Shown here piece after piece: positions 36,840-47,200 of a stretch of 64,000 nt of DNA. Below the pieces are notes generated by a model. The model had not been told where the DNA came from, ran no database searches, and saw nothing but the letters and a program-made list of their open reading frames with translations. The translations under genes were made by a program, and so were the position numbers. The stretch's first letter is position 1. Each line of letters starts with the position of its first letter. Origin of the DNA: Nostoc carneum NIES-2107 (GTDB lineage Bacteria; Cyanobacteriota; Cyanobacteriia; Cyanobacteriales; Nostocaceae); the NCBI GenBank assembly GCA_002368155.1, contig AP018181.1, positions 248,001 through 312,000 on the forward strand, given 5' to 3'.

Positions 36840-37352
36840 TTAACGTCCGTTACTGTTCGCTAATTCCGTTTTATGAAGGCGTTGATAGCGTTTAGATACT
36901 TCTTGTTCTGGATCGATGCCTTCAAATGTTGGGGGTAGCCAAACTCGTAAGAAAAGTAGTACTCCCAAAACCAGTAAGAATGCACAAGTGGCTAAAACTT
37001 GGCTGGAACTAATTTCTAGTACGCCTTTGACAATCACTTCTCTTAACGCTGAGACAATGGAAACTTCGACGGCTACACCAATCGAAATGCGTTGTTCTTG
37101 GAGGTAAATTATGAGCAGCCGGAATAACTCAACTAAGATCAGTAAAAACAGAATATCGGCTGTGACTACATGGAAATCTAATGGAGGGAGCAAGGAGAAA
37201 AACATATCTCTCACTTGAATCACCATGAAGCTAAATAAACCCATGCACAAGGAAATCACAATCATGTCTTGGATAAATTCCAAGGTTCGCAGAATGCGCC
37301 CCCGATTGATTTCATAAGCGGGGATTGAGTTCTTTTCAACAGGCTGATACAT
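36840..37352 (-). CDS. PsiE-family (phosphate-starvation-inducible) membrane protein
   Basis: A 170-aa protein with four membrane segments (about residues 27-50, 62-85, 103-125 and 130-152) and the PsiE-type arrangement including a HVVTADILFLLILVELFRLL segment. Function of PsiE is unknown; in E. coli it responds to phosphate starvation. I start at 37352 (MYQPVEKNSIPAYEINRG), because the longer frame reads through CCCCAAT repeat DNA. It lies between the flv3-type and flv1-type genes on the same strand, an arrangement I recall from Anabaena, hinting at a link with photosynthetic electron flow, unproven. Confidence 0.8.
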   Translation of the reverse strand: MYQPVEKNSIPAYEINRGRILRTLEFIQDMIVISLCMGLFSFMVIQVRDMFFSLLPPLDFHVVTADILFLLILVELFRLLIIYLQEQRISIGVAVEVSIVSALREVIVKGVLEISSSQVLATCAFLLVLGVLLFLRVWLPPTFEGIDPEQEVSKRYQRLHKTELANSNGR

Positions 37353-37749
37353 ATTGGGGGGATTGGGGATTGGGGACAAGATAAATTGAAGAAGGCAGAG
37401 GGCAGAGGGCAGATGGCAGAAGAGAATTCTGCCTTCTTCCATATAAAAAGTCGAGCATTTATAAGTTTGAGTCGAATTTTTACAGCTTTGTCTGCTTTTT
37501 TCTCATAAAAAGTCGAGCATTTATAAGTTTGGGTCGAATTTTTACAGCTTTGTCTGCTTTTTTCTCGTGAAAAGTCGAGCATTTATAAGTTTGGGTCGAA
37601 TTTTTACAGCTTTGTCTGCTTTTTTCTCGTGAAAAATGGTGTCTTCACAAGTTTTGTGGCATTTTTTGCCATAAACTTCTGCAAAAATTTGCGAATAGGG
37701 AACAGGGAAAAATAAATCATGCCCTATGCCCCATGCCCCATGCCCAAAT
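37353..37749. other. Repeat-filled spacer between flv3-type and psiE genes
   Basis: About 400 bases: CCCCAAT and GGCAGAG short repeats on the psiE side, the triplicated 62-bp unit (37446-37631), and GCCCCAT heptamers next to the flv3-type stop. No gene. Confidence 0.75.
37446..37631. repeat. 62-bp unit, three near-identical tandem copies
   Basis: The segment containing GTCGAGCATTTATAAGTTTG begins at 37450, 37512 and 37574, an exact 62-bp period. Copies two and three differ from copy one by single bases. Each ends with a CTGCTTTTTTCTC pyrimidine run that would act as a U-tract on the forward strand. Unlike the heptamer repeats, the unit is complex, so it could carry a function such as a small RNA or binding site. 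Nothing specific is recognised. Confidence 0.9.
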
Positions 37750-39480
37750 TTAGTAATGATTACCGATTTTGCGGTGGTGGACGGCGGTGAGGGCGTTGAC
37801 TTTGGCAACTCGTCCGGTTTGGACTGTGCTGTAAATAATCCAATGGTCGCCACAATCGATGCGGCTGGTGATTTCGCATTCCATGTAGGCTAAGGCTTCA
37901 GCTAAAATGGGGGAGCCGTTGGTGGCTGGATAGGTTTTGACTCCGGCAAATCGGTCTGCACCTGGGGGAAAGCGCTTGAGGAAATGTTTCATTAAGCCTT
38001 GATAATTGCCTTCTTCTAAAACATTTAAGACAAAGCGATCGCCTACGTGCATTAATGATTCAATAGCGCGGTCTTTGGAGACAGCGATCGCTACTCCTAA
38101 GGGATTTAAGCTGGCTTGGGTAACCCAAGAAGCAAACATGGCGCTTTGAACTTCTCCTTTTTTGGCAGTAATAATGTAGAGTCCGTTGCTAATTCTGCCT
38201 AAGGCTTTCTCTAAATTTGTGTTGATGGATTTGATTTGTTTGATGGTGCGATCGCGGGTTAACCATTGCCCTATATCTGTACCCGCTTCATCACACAGTT
38301 GTTCTAGGGAAGCGGTGGGATTTTCTTTGACTAAAATTGGCGGGAAGGCTTCTGTTAATCCTAATTCCTGAAATTTGTTGCGTAGGGGATAAACAGGTTC
38401 ATCTTCGCCGCCACCAGATTCTAATAAACCAATGCTTTGTTTATTATGAGCCGCCGCTAAAATTGTGCTAATTGCCGCTTGAGCATTCACTGCATTTTGA
38501 GCAGGCATACTAATAATTAACCCAGCCGCTTGTCCTACTAATTCCCGGACTTCTTGCGGTTCGGCGCTGTTGATATCAACTAATTCTACTGCGACACCTG
38601 TTCTGGTGCAGCCATGCGCGATGGTTCTTACTAAATGTTCGCTATAACCGTAATCTTCGGCATAAAATAGCGCCACTAATTTCTCGGTTTTTGCTTGTTC
38701 TAAACTCCAGTTTTGATACCGTCCCAGCCATTCGGGAATATAGTTTTTCAGTAAAGGCCCGTGTCCGGTGGCGACTGTACCAATTGCTAAATTTTCAATC
38801 CGCTTTAAAGCTGCTAATACAGAGCGGGCATTCGGCCCCATTAAACAATCATAGTAATATTTAAAATCATCTTCGATCACATTAAAATTCTCATCATAGG
38901 TGTGATCGTCGCAGTAGTGCATTCCAAATACATCACAGGTGTAGAGAATGCCTGTTTTGTGGTCGTAAGTCAAAATTGTGTCAGGCCAATGTAAGTTAGG
39001 CGCAGAGATAAATTCTAATTCGTGATTATTTCCTAATGCTAAACGCTGTCCACTCTTCACCTGAATGGATTTAAATGGCTGGTGAATCATGTTTTCCAGA
39101 AATTGAATTGCCACCTTCGCTGCCACAATGGTGATATCGGGAGCGAGTTGTAAGATGTCTTTAACTAAAGCACTATGATCGGGTTCGGTGTGGCTGACAA
39201 TTAAGTAATCTATTTTTGTGGGGTCAATGATTCCTGTTAGCAATTCTAGATACAATTGCTCAAATTTGCGATGAGAAGTATCAACTAAAGCAACTTTTTC
39301 ATCCTGAATTAAGAAAGAATTATAAGTTGTACCATTACGTAAGCCAAATTCAATATCAAAGCGTTCTCTATCCCAATCCAGACAACGAATAGCGGTTGTT
39401 TGTGGTGCAATTTCTACAGTTTCAATTGTCAATAGTCCGGGAGAAGCAAGCGTTTGTGGGGCTTTTGTGAGTAAGTTCAT
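37750..39480 (-). CDS. flv3A: Flavodiiron protein, Flv3 type (canonical metal site)
   Basis: A 576-aa three-domain flavodiiron protein. The diiron ligand motif HTEPDHS is intact (SHTEPDHSALVKDIL, about residues 98-112), unlike its partner at 34989-36725. Further blocks are LHWPDTILTY and GHGPLL, then flavodoxin-like (about 265-405) and flavin-reductase (about 425-576) domains. Flv3 with Flv1 forms a heterodimer that reduces oxygen to water on the acceptor side of photosystem I, protecting against fluctuating light. Gene order on this strand is flv3-type, psiE, flv1-type, with repeats in between. Start ATG 39480, consistent with the family N-terminus. Confidence 0.9.
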   Translation of the reverse strand: MNLLTKAPQTLASPGLLTIETVEIAPQTTAIRCLDWDRERFDIEFGLRNGTTYNSFLIQDEKVALVDTSHRKFEQLYLELLTGIIDPTKIDYLIVSHTEPDHSALVKDILQLAPDITIVAAKVAIQFLENMIHQPFKSIQVKSGQRLALGNNHELEFISAPNLHWPDTILTYDHKTGILYTCDVFGMHYCDDHTYDENFNVIEDDFKYYYDCLMGPNARSVLAALKRIENLAIGTVATGHGPLLKNYIPEWLGRYQNWSLEQAKTEKLVALFYAEDYGYSEHLVRTIAHGCTRTGVAVELVDINSAEPQEVRELVGQAAGLIISMPAQNAVNAQAAISTILAAAHNKQSIGLLESGGGEDEPVYPLRNKFQELGLTEAFPPILVKENPTASLEQLCDEAGTDIGQWLTRDRTIKQIKSINTNLEKALGRISNGLYIITAKKGEVQSAMFASWVTQASLNPLGVAIAVSKDRAIESLMHVGDRFVLNVLEEGNYQGLMKHFLKRFPPGADRFAGVKTYPATNGSPILAEALAYMECEITSRIDCGDHWIIYSTVQTGRVAKVNALTAVHHRKIGNHY

Positions 39481-40234
39481 GTGATTTATCTAAAAATATT
39501 TTCTTTAGTTAATGTGCTTATTTATATAATTGCTACAAAATAGTGAATTAGTAAAATGTTTATTTCTAAAGTAAGTCATCAGAAACATTTATTGTTGATG
39601 AGCGTGTAATTACCATTGATTAATATCAATGTTTATCATTGAAGCTTTAGATAATAAGTTTTAGAGATGGAAGTGATGAATATTTTTAGATTTCATTTAC
39701 TTAATTTAGAACCCCGACTTCTTCAAGAAGTCGGGGTTCTGGGCACTACAGTTTGATTCATCAATTGGAAACATGACGGCGATGCTTAATAGTGAAAATA
39801 CTGAGAAATAGACCAGCATTGCTAAATAAATAACTCTTGTAGAGCTTAATTGCATCTGCGATCGCCAACCTTTGATGCGCTTAAATGTAGCTCTAAATAC
39901 AATTTTTGGGCATTTTTTGCTTTTAAATACAAGATAATGTTGGAAAAAACCTATATCTTTGGTTGGAATCGTTCTCTATCTAAAGAAGTAAATACTTGCT
40001 ATCTCAGCAGTTTCATCTTATAAATGGATAACTCGTACAAAGTTAAAAAGACAAACTACTTTTCGGTTCGTGGAGTTGTTTTACTTTGTGACAAACAATA
40101 GTTTGTCTAATCACGGTGGATTTACATAGTGCGTAGTTGCAATGATTTGGGAAGTATTGGCAAGGCTGACAGAAGACGCATAAATCCACATTTTTTCCTC
40201 AATATCAGAACCGCTGCATCTGGAAAACTCAAGG
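39481..40234. other. Divergent intergenic region with a perfect 33-bp palindrome
   Basis: About 750 bases between the divergent flv3-type and zinc-protease genes, so it holds both promoters. The one clear element is the palindrome at 39708-39740. The rest is AT-rich, with no gene. Confidence 0.6.
39708..39740. repeat. Perfect palindrome AGAACCCCGACTTCTT-C-AAGAAGTCGGGGTTCT
   Basis: Two 16-base arms around a single C. Variants of this hairpin are a common dispersed element in cyanobacterial intergenic DNA by my memory. It has no T-run and sits about 230 bp upstream of the flv3-type start, so it is probably not a simple terminator. Confidence 0.8.
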
Positions 40235-42916
40235 ATGAAATACTGGATTAGGAAATTAGTAATCTGTATCTTTTTACTCTATAACTGGTTATTAGGAACT
40301 AATTACGCAGCCGCCAATCAACTTGCAAATAATGATGTACCGCCATTCCATGCAATCACAGCTATGGAAAATATTGCCAGTGCGGACAATATTTTTAGTG
40401 ATAGTAGAAGAGAAGATTTGCGGCGATTTCGTGAGATAGTTAAAGCCACAGAGAAATTAGAGGGATTGTTTACCCTTTATCGCAGCCATGAAGACGGCAG
40501 AACTTATTGGGAAATTAAGCCAGAACAACTCAATAAAAATTACTTAGCGACAGTCACATTAGAATCGGGATTAGGGGAAAGTGGGATTTATAGTGGATTA
40601 CCCCTAACTGATTTTCTCTTCTATTTCAGAAGAGTCAATAACAATTTGCACTTCGTCGTGCGGAATGTGAAATTTCGTACAGAAGAAGGTGAACCAGAAC
40701 AGCGATCGCTTTCCCGTTCTTTTAGCGATTCGGTGCTTTATGCATTGCCAATTGATACTATTGATCCGTGGAGTAAGAATATTTTGATTAACCTGGATGA
40801 CTTACTCATGCAGGATTTTCCAGGTTTAACTGGGATATTGAAATACTCTTTACAAGCTGATTACCGCTTAGAACCTAGCAAGTCTTATTTTGGCGATATT
40901 AACAGCTTCCCGGAAAATCTCGAGATTGATTCTATTTACGGTTTTTACTCACCAGAAGGTGCAAATTTAGTTACTTTACCCGATAGCCGCGCACTTTCTT
41001 TAAAAGTACATTATAGTTTTTCCCAGCTACCAGAAAATAACGGTTATATTCCCCGAATCGCTGATGATAGAGTGGGATATTTTATTACCGCATTCCAAGA
41101 TTTTTCTCACAATCATAGTCACGATCCATTTGTCCGTTATATCAATCGTTGGCATCTAGAACCATCAGACCCCAACGCACCTTTATCACCACCGAAACAG
41201 GCGATTGTATTTTGGATTGAAAATGCTGTACCCCTAGAATATCGTGACGCAATCCGCGCAGGTGTTCTCATGTGGAATCAAGCTTTCGCCAAAGCTGGAT
41301 TCCAAAACGCCATTGAAGTGCGACAAATGCCAGATAATGCTGATTGGCAACCCGCAGATGTGCGTTACAACACTATTCGCTGGTTTAATTCTTTAGATGC
41401 AGGTTTTGCCAAAGGGCCGACCCGTGTTAACCCATTTACCGGGGAAATACTGGACGCAGATATTATTGTCGATGCTAATATGGTGCGTTCTATTCAGCAA
41501 GAATATCGCGCCTATGCAGAGTCAGGGAATAGCAAAAGTAAATTAGATGGTTGTGATGTCGCAGGTTTTCAGAGAGATTCGGAACTCTGTTATGGACGGG
41601 AAGCGACAAATCAAGCCGCTATTGGGGCGTTGGCGTTGTCATTGTTACCTGATACAACACCAACCAGCGCAGCCATGCAGGAATATGTGCAGCAATATTT
41701 GCGTTCTTTAATTGCCCATGAAGTCGGGCATACTCTGGGTTTACGTCATAATTTTCACGGCAGCACCATGTTAGCGCCCCAGGAATTAAATAACACCGAA
41801 ATTACCCATAGCAAAGGTTTAGCGGGTTCGGTGATGGATTATTTACCCGTGAATATCGCACCGCTGGGTGTAGAACAAGGTGATTATTTCCCTGGGATGA
41901 TTGGCCCTTATGATGAATGGGCAATTGAGTATGGTTATAAAATCAACCCGGAAGCCGCAACTGATGCGATGCTACCGGAAGCCGAAAAAAGCTTCTTAGA
42001 AAAGATTGCTTTAGCTTCACCACAGCCAGAATTATCCTACGCTACAGATGAAGATATTTGGGATATTAACCCCCTAGCAAATCTCTGGGATATGAGTAGT
42101 GATGTACTAATATATTCCCAATGGCAAATGGATAACGCCCGTGTGATGTGGGAACGCCTAGATCAGCGTTATCTCTCCCCAGGAGAAAGCTACAGTAATC
42201 TGCGCGCCTTATTTAATCGTGTTCTCAGATATTATTTTCGTAACGCCACCTTAGTTTCTCAATATATTGGCGGGCAATCATTCCGGCGTGTTCATGCTGG
42301 TGATGAAACTTCCTGGGCGTTTGTACCAGTTTCCCTAGATAAACAACGTCAAGCTTTAGCGAAATTGCAAGAATATGTATTTGCTGAGGATGCTTTTAAC
42401 TTCTCACCGCAATTACTCAATCAGCTAGCACCATCACGCTGGCAACATTGGGGAAATCCTATCCCGAACGATCGCCTCGATTATCCCCTACACGATCGCA
42501 TTTTACAATTCCAAAGTCGAGTATTGCGATCGCTCCTCAATAGCGATCGCCTCAGTCGCCTCCAAGATATAGAATTAAAAACGCAGCCAGGAGAAGCCCT
42601 TTCCATTCCCGAACTATTTGAAACCTTACAACAAGGTATCTGGACAGAAATTTTCACTCCCACAGAACCAAAACCCATTTCTAGCCTGCGCCGTTCCCTG
42701 CAACGCGAACATCTCAACATCTTGCTAGAAATGATGTTGCGAAATACCAACACATCAGAAGACGGACGCACACTAGCTTGGTATGAATTGCGTCAACTGC
42801 AAACCGCAATTGAAAACAGGCTGAAAGACTTGGGCGAAAACATTGATATTTCCACGTTAGCCCATTTGCAAGTGACGAGCGATCGCATCACCAAAGCATT
42901 AGGGATTAGGGAGTAG
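40235..42916 (+). CDS. Secreted zinc-dependent metalloprotease (DUF5117/DUF4953 family)
   Basis: An 893-aa protein with a signal peptide (1-26, cleavage after AAA), an N-terminal DUF5117-like beta-rich domain (about 60-300) and a DUF4953-type metallopeptidase domain. The zinc motif is [16 protein letters not shown] beginning at His495 (HExxHxxGxxH, metzincin-like), followed by SVMDYLPVN, where the Met fits the metzincin Met-turn. A helical C-terminal region completes it (about 640-893). Expected location: periplasm or outside. Substrates unknown. The 3' end carries several HIP1 sites, and the stop runs straight into GGGGATT heptamer repeats. Transcribed alone. Confidence 0.9.
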   Translation: MKYWIRKLVICIFLLYNWLLGTNYAAANQLANNDVPPFHAITAMENIASADNIFSDSRREDLRRFREIVKATEKLEGLFTLYRSHEDGRTYWEIKPEQLNKNYLATVTLESGLGESGIYSGLPLTDFLFYFRRVNNNLHFVVRNVKFRTEEGEPEQRSLSRSFSDSVLYALPIDTIDPWSKNILINLDDLLMQDFPGLTGILKYSLQADYRLEPSKSYFGDINSFPENLEIDSIYGFYSPEGANLVTLPDSRALSLKVHYSFSQLPENNGYIPRIADDRVGYFITAFQDFSHNHSHDPFVRYINRWHLEPSDPNAPLSPPKQAIVFWIENAVPLEYRDAIRAGVLMWNQAFAKAGFQNAIEVRQMPDNADWQPADVRYNTIRWFNSLDAGFAKGPTRVNPFTGEILDADIIVDANMVRSIQQEYRAYAESGNSKSKLDGCDVAGFQRDSELCYGREATNQAAIGALALSLLPDTTPTSAAMQEYVQQYLRSLIAHEVGHTLGLRHNFHGSTMLAPQELNNTEITHSKGLAGSVMDYLPVNIAPLGVEQGDYFPGMIGPYDEWAIEYGYKINPEAATDAMLPEAEKSFLEKIALASPQPELSYATDEDIWDINPLANLWDMSSDVLIYSQWQMDNARVMWERLDQRYLSPGESYSNLRALFNRVLRYYFRNATLVSQYIGGQSFRRVHAGDETSWAFVPVSLDKQRQALAKLQEYVFAEDAFNFSPQLLNQLAPSRWQHWGNPIPNDRLDYPLHDRILQFQSRVLRSLLNSDRLSRLQDIELKTQPGEALSIPELFETLQQGIWTEIFTPTEPKPISSLRRSLQREHLNILLEMMLRNTNTSEDGRTLAWYELRQLQTAIENRLKDLGENIDISTLAHLQVTSDRITKALGIRE

Positions 42917-43021
42917 GGATTGGGGACTGGGGATTGGGGACTGGGGATTGGGGATTGGGGACTGGGGATTGGGGATTGGGGATTGGGGATTGGGGATTGG
43001 GGATTGGGGACTGGGGATTGG
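42909..43021. repeat. Heptamer STRR (GGGGATT/GGGGACT units, ~16 copies)
   Basis: A long run of 7-bp units lies between convergent genes. Interspersed ACT and ATT variants give a purine-rich strand. A second short heptamer tract (AAATGAC/AAATAAC, about 43072-43105) follows. Confidence 0.92.
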
Positions 43022-43114
43022 GGATGAGGGAGATGAGGAAGCAGAGGAGAAATTTTCAATTCCCATTACCAAATGACAAATGACAAATGACAAATAACAA
43101 ATGACAACCCCCAA

Positions 43115-45379
43115 TCACCTTTTATATTCAGCCAGTTTTTTAATCAACTGATCACGAGTTGTTTTATCTTCCAGAATTTGAGCAATTTTTAAAGCTTGTT
43201 GATAGTATCCAATTAAGGCTTTGAGCAGGGCTATTTTTTCTAAAGAACTACCTCTATCTTGCTCATCTTCAATAATGGTACTGGGTGAACCATCTGGAAG
43301 CGAGCCGAATTCTAAAACACGAGATTCGGGGCCGGGAATTGTTTTGGCTGCTGCAAAGGCGAAGTCAAGTATTTCGGAGGCTAAACGAATTTTTTGGGCG
43401 TGGATGTAGGTTTCTGCGACGTTGATTAACCCTGTAGTTTTAATTTCTGGAGTTTTGATTTGTTGGTAAATTTTATTGACTACATCAATTTGTTCATAGC
43501 CAGTTTCAACCAGCGATAAAGCTAATCCATTTAATTTATTATCTTGTGTTTCTGTGGGATGAGCTTGCATAACTTGCAAAGCAGCAAGATATTGTTTCGC
43601 TGTCATCAACAATTCTTCTATTTTCAGCAAGTTAGACTCGCGCACAGTTGCATCTTCTGCGGTTTTAGCTAACTGTATTGCTTCAGCTAACAGTGCATCT
43701 GCTTGCTGTTGATTGCCAATGTGCAAATGTTCTCGCGCAATGATAGCTAAAGCTAAAATCTGGGATTGTGGTGCTAATTTTCTCGCAGCTGCGATCGCCT
43801 GTGTAAATAGTTGCTCGGTTGACTCAGTTTTACCGTTAGCAGTCGCAATTAATACTAAAGTTTCAATCTGATAGGGTAAGCTCCCAGAATTATCAATTTG
43901 TGGGACTAAGGTGAGGGCATTTTCTATTTGTTGATTTTGTCCATAGATTAAGGCTATTTTCTGCAATAACTGATTGCGTTGCTCAATATTGCTAGGCTCT
44001 AAACTCTGAGCAAACTTTAATGTTATTTCTATTTCTCCTGCCTGAATTGCTGCATTACCAATTTGTAAAATCCAAATTGCCTTATTTAAAAAATTGGGAT
44101 GGTTCGCATTTAGAATTATCTCAAACGCCAGCTTATATTGTTGTGTTTCCAGGGCGTTGGATAAGATGCTGGGTACGCTGCCCATTGGCTCGACAGCTTC
44201 TACAGTTTGAATTAAGGGAATAATCTGAGGCATAATTTCCTCAGCGATTTCTATCTTGCCAAATTTCAGGTATTCAATAGCGATGATGGCTAAAGTTAGT
44301 GCTAATACTTCTGGATTTTGTAGCTGTGGAACTGCTAAATAAGCTGCATCCAACTGCCCAGCTTTGGCATAGGATTGAATAAAAATTCCTTTAGCTTCTT
44401 CTTCTGCAGCAGTAAATGCTGTCAGTGCTGTAGCAAATACCTGATTGGCTAATTCTTGTTCTCCTTGATCAACATATATCAGGGCAATTTCTCGCAGTCT
44501 TGCGCTTTTCATCTCTGATATTTCTAGCTTTTGAGCTAGTTTTAGTGCTGCTTCTAATTGATTTGTTTTGACGAAATACCGCACTACCTCAGAAATTACA
44601 TGAGAACGATAGTAAAGGTAAGAGATTGATACAGCAATTTCTAAGGCGATATCAATTTTACCTAGTTTAATATAAGTAAGAGCAATAGCCTCTAGAGGAA
44701 TACTTTGAGCCGTTGGATCTTCAGACTCAATTTGCCGAGCAATTTGCAGTGCATTTGATAAAATTTCTTCTGCTTGCGTAGTTTGCTTGAAAGCCAGATA
44801 TGCTTGCGCTATTGGTAATAATGCCTTAGCTTGAAATTCTGCACCAGGAATTAGCTGGCTAGTTTTTAATGCTGTTGTCAACAATTGCAAAGCTAGTTTT
44901 TGTTCGCCAATTCTTTGGCTATAATTAGCAATCTTGGTTAAAATTATGGTTTTTTCAAAATTGTAACCCTGGTTGACACTCTGCGTGAGCTGCACCACTA
45001 ACATCAATAACTTTGTTGCTTGCTGTTTCTGGTGGGGTTTCACTCTGTTAATTAATCTTCCTAACAACCAATCTTGAATATCGTAAGTATTGATAATTCT
45101 ATTGAGTAAGGATAAAGTAAATTCTGGATTAGCCAATTTCTGGGTAGTTTGTAAAATTTGGTGAAGTTCGGAAATTACTTCTTCAGTCTGTTCCCCAGTA
45201 ATATCTTCTTCTATCAAATATTCCAGAGCACTAATTCGTGCTTCTAATTTTTGCTGTTGCTGTTCGCGACGCTGTTTCATTTGAGCTAATATTTGTGATG
45301 CAAAGGGAAGGCTGACAGCGCTTAATAAGAGTGCAAATGATAATTTAGGAAGCGCCAATTTAGGATAGGAAATATTCAT
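43115..45379 (-). CDS. TPR-like helical repeat protein, exported or membrane-anchored
   Basis: An N-terminal hydrophobic segment (LSFALLLSAVSLPFASQILA) followed by coiled coil and then about 16 degenerate TPR-like helix pairs to the end (for example ALQLLTTALKTSQLIPGAEFQAKALLPIAQAYL). The tandem units have similar A-x-Y-x-x-x-G and L-x-x-A-x-x-A patterns, indicating a superhelical protein-binding scaffold in the periplasm or on a membrane. No catalytic domain is seen. I prefer the start at 45379 (MNISYPKLALPKLSF), which gives a compact signal peptide. The frame can open 13 codons earlier (MTDLVKGNK), also plausible. Function unknown. It is divergent from the oxidoreductase at 45503. Confidence 0.8.
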   Translation of the reverse strand: MNISYPKLALPKLSFALLLSAVSLPFASQILAQMKQRREQQQQKLEARISALEYLIEEDITGEQTEEVISELHQILQTTQKLANPEFTLSLLNRIINTYDIQDWLLGRLINRVKPHQKQQATKLLMLVVQLTQSVNQGYNFEKTIILTKIANYSQRIGEQKLALQLLTTALKTSQLIPGAEFQAKALLPIAQAYLAFKQTTQAEEILSNALQIARQIESEDPTAQSIPLEAIALTYIKLGKIDIALEIAVSISYLYYRSHVISEVVRYFVKTNQLEAALKLAQKLEISEMKSARLREIALIYVDQGEQELANQVFATALTAFTAAEEEAKGIFIQSYAKAGQLDAAYLAVPQLQNPEVLALTLAIIAIEYLKFGKIEIAEEIMPQIIPLIQTVEAVEPMGSVPSILSNALETQQYKLAFEIILNANHPNFLNKAIWILQIGNAAIQAGEIEITLKFAQSLEPSNIEQRNQLLQKIALIYGQNQQIENALTLVPQIDNSGSLPYQIETLVLIATANGKTESTEQLFTQAIAAARKLAPQSQILALAIIAREHLHIGNQQQADALLAEAIQLAKTAEDATVRESNLLKIEELLMTAKQYLAALQVMQAHPTETQDNKLNGLALSLVETGYEQIDVVNKIYQQIKTPEIKTTGLINVAETYIHAQKIRLASEILDFAFAAAKTIPGPESRVLEFGSLPDGSPSTIIEDEQDRGSSLEKIALLKALIGYYQQALKIAQILEDKTTRDQLIKKLAEYKR

Positions 45380-45502
45380 AGTGAGAATTTTCTTATTACC
45401 TTTTACTAAATCAGTCATATTGATATACAGGTATTTTTGCAGTAGTTACGCAAAATTTTCTCAGTTTGAATTTTTTTATAATTTTTTTCTAGGAGGAATT
45501 TT

Positions 45503-46516
45503 ATGAAAGTCTACGTACTTCAAAGTAATGCGGGGATTGATGCACTGATGTTAACAGATCGCCCAGAACCCCAACCAGGTGCGGGACAGGTTTTGATTAA
45601 AATTAAAGCCACAGCCTTAAATTACCGTGACTTGCTAGTCGCTGAAGGCGCTTATGGTGCGGGGGTGAAATATCCTCTGGTTCCCATGTCTGACGGTGCG
45701 GGGGAGGTAGTAGCCATCGGAGAAGGAGTAACAAGAGTCAAAGTAGGCGATCGCGTCGCGGGTATCTTCTTCCAAGACTGGATTTCTGGCGCTTTAACTA
45801 GAGAAAAAATGAAATCTGACTTAGGCGGTGGTATCGATGGAATGCTGGCTGAATATGTGGTTCTACACCAAGATGGCTTAGTAATATTACCTAATCATAT
45901 ATCTTATGCTCAAGGTGCAACTTTACCCTGTGCCGCAGTTACAGCTTGGCACGCTCTAGTTACTAAAGGCAATATTACGGAAGGCAATACTGTATTATTA
46001 CTGGGTACAGGTGGAGTATCGATTTTTGCGCTGCAGTTTGCCAAAATATTTGGTGCGAAAGTTATCCTCAGTTCTAGCAGCGATCATAAGTTAGCACAGG
46101 CTTTAGTTTTGGGTGCAGATCAAACCATCAACTATAAAACAACGCCAGATTGGGAAAAGCAAGTCTTTGCAATGACCGATCGCATAGGTGTAGATCATGT
46201 AGTAGAAGTAGGTGGTGCAGGTACATTACCTAAATCTTTACAAGCTGTTAGGGTTGGGGGACGTGTCAGCTTAATAGGCGTACTCTCAGGGAGAGGAAAT
46301 GAAATTGACCCCATGCCCATACTTTTCAAGAGCATAACACTGCAAGGTATTTATGTTGGTAGTCGCAAAATGTTTGAGGCGATGAATCAGGTAATACAAG
46401 ATTCGCAATTACAGCCAGTGATTGATCGAATTTTCCCTTTTACCCAAGCGAAGGAAGCTTACCGTTATGTTAAAAGTGCTTCACACTTTGGCAAAGTTGT
46501 AATTGAGCTTGATTAA
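45503..46516 (+). CDS. MDR-family NAD(P)-dependent oxidoreductase (zinc-free type)
   Basis: A 337-aa medium-chain dehydrogenase/reductase with a GroES-like N-terminal domain (ALNYRDLLVAEGAYG, VPMSDGAGEVVAIGEGV) and a Rossmann cofactor domain (LLGTGGVSIFALQFAKIFGA, about 167-186, then SSSSDHKLAQALVLGADQTINY). The catalytic and structural cysteines of zinc alcohol dehydrogenases are missing, so it belongs with quinone-oxidoreductase-like enzymes. The substrate is unknown. A textbook ribosome binding site (AGGAGG, 45492-45497) lies before the ATG. Short spacing to the divergent TPR gene leaves about 120 bp for both promoters. Confidence 0.9.
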   Translation: MKVYVLQSNAGIDALMLTDRPEPQPGAGQVLIKIKATALNYRDLLVAEGAYGAGVKYPLVPMSDGAGEVVAIGEGVTRVKVGDRVAGIFFQDWISGALTREKMKSDLGGGIDGMLAEYVVLHQDGLVILPNHISYAQGATLPCAAVTAWHALVTKGNITEGNTVLLLGTGGVSIFALQFAKIFGAKVILSSSSDHKLAQALVLGADQTINYKTTPDWEKQVFAMTDRIGVDHVVEVGGAGTLPKSLQAVRVGGRVSLIGVLSGRGNEIDPMPILFKSITLQGIYVGSRKMFEAMNQVIQDSQLQPVIDRIFPFTQAKEAYRYVKSASHFGKVVIELD

Positions 46517-46575
46517 TCAAGTCTTTGCCAAGCGAATTTAAATAGACTTACGCAAGTGTCATATTTTTTGCGTTT

Positions 46576-46692
46576 AGGTTTGTCCAGGGGAGCCAGTCAC
46601 GTGCGGTGAGACCAGCGCTGCAGGAGGGTTTCCCTCCGCAGGCGACTGGCGAACCCGAAGGGAGGTTCCCTCCGTTGAGTGAACTGGCGTTC
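46576..46692. repeat. GC-rich dispersed element with nested palindromes
   Basis: Contains GGAGGGTTTCCCTCCGC, GGAGGTTCCCTCC, and paired AGCCAGTCA / GCGACTGGC and GGAACC-like segments. The GC content is much above its surroundings. It resembles a multi-hairpin repeat family of Nostocales. Confidence 0.6.
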
Positions 46693-46914
46693 AAATGTCA
46701 AGAGTCCAAAAAACCTAAATTTTTGACCCTTGACTCTTGACTCTTGACTCTTATGCCAGAGGATCACTGTGCCAGCTGCGTGAATCCTTTTAAAATACAT
46801 GAGTGAGTACAAAAAGCCTGTACTCAGTTATTTAATATCATATTGATTATTGATAAGGACACAAAAATTTTGTGTTCTTAGTACTTGCTCCAAGTTCTCC
46901 AATCTGGGAAGTTT

Positions 46915-47013
46915 ATACCAATTGGAAAAAAGAATGTGACAGATTGTAGGGGCATGGCACGCCGTGCCCTCTAGAATATATTGATGTGTTGTAAACATTA
47001 TTTGATTTGGTAT
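46915..47013 (+). repeat. MITE-like dispersed element, copy C
   Basis: Complete copy with ATACCAATT...TTTGGTAT ends. The central palindrome GGGCATGGCACGCCGTGCCC has a T facing G (a U-G wobble in RNA of this orientation). Confidence 0.88.
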
Positions 47014-47103
47014 CACTGATTCAAGAAGCCAGAAGAATTGGGGGATTCTCCCCCAAACCCCCTCCAAAATTATTGTTCGGTTTTTCGGTTTTTTTGTTGA
47101 GTA

Positions 47104-47200
47104 ATACCAATTGGAAAAAGAATGCAACAGATTGTAGGGGCACGGCACGCCGGCCCTCTAGAATATATTGATGTGTCGCAAACATTATTTGAATTGGTAT
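47104..47200 (+). repeat. MITE-like dispersed element, copy D
   Basis: Complete copy with perfect ATACCAATT / AATTGGTAT ends. Two bases (TG) are lost in the right arm of the central palindrome (CACGCCGGCCC). Same orientation as copy C, 90 bp away. Confidence 0.88.

Noticed and set aside
37440-37640. CRISPR array
   Set aside because: The 62-bp units are contiguous copies with no unique spacers and no cas gene is near.
39708-39740. Terminator of a gene
   Set aside because: Perfect palindrome without a T-run, located in the space between two divergent gene starts; more likely a dispersed repeat.
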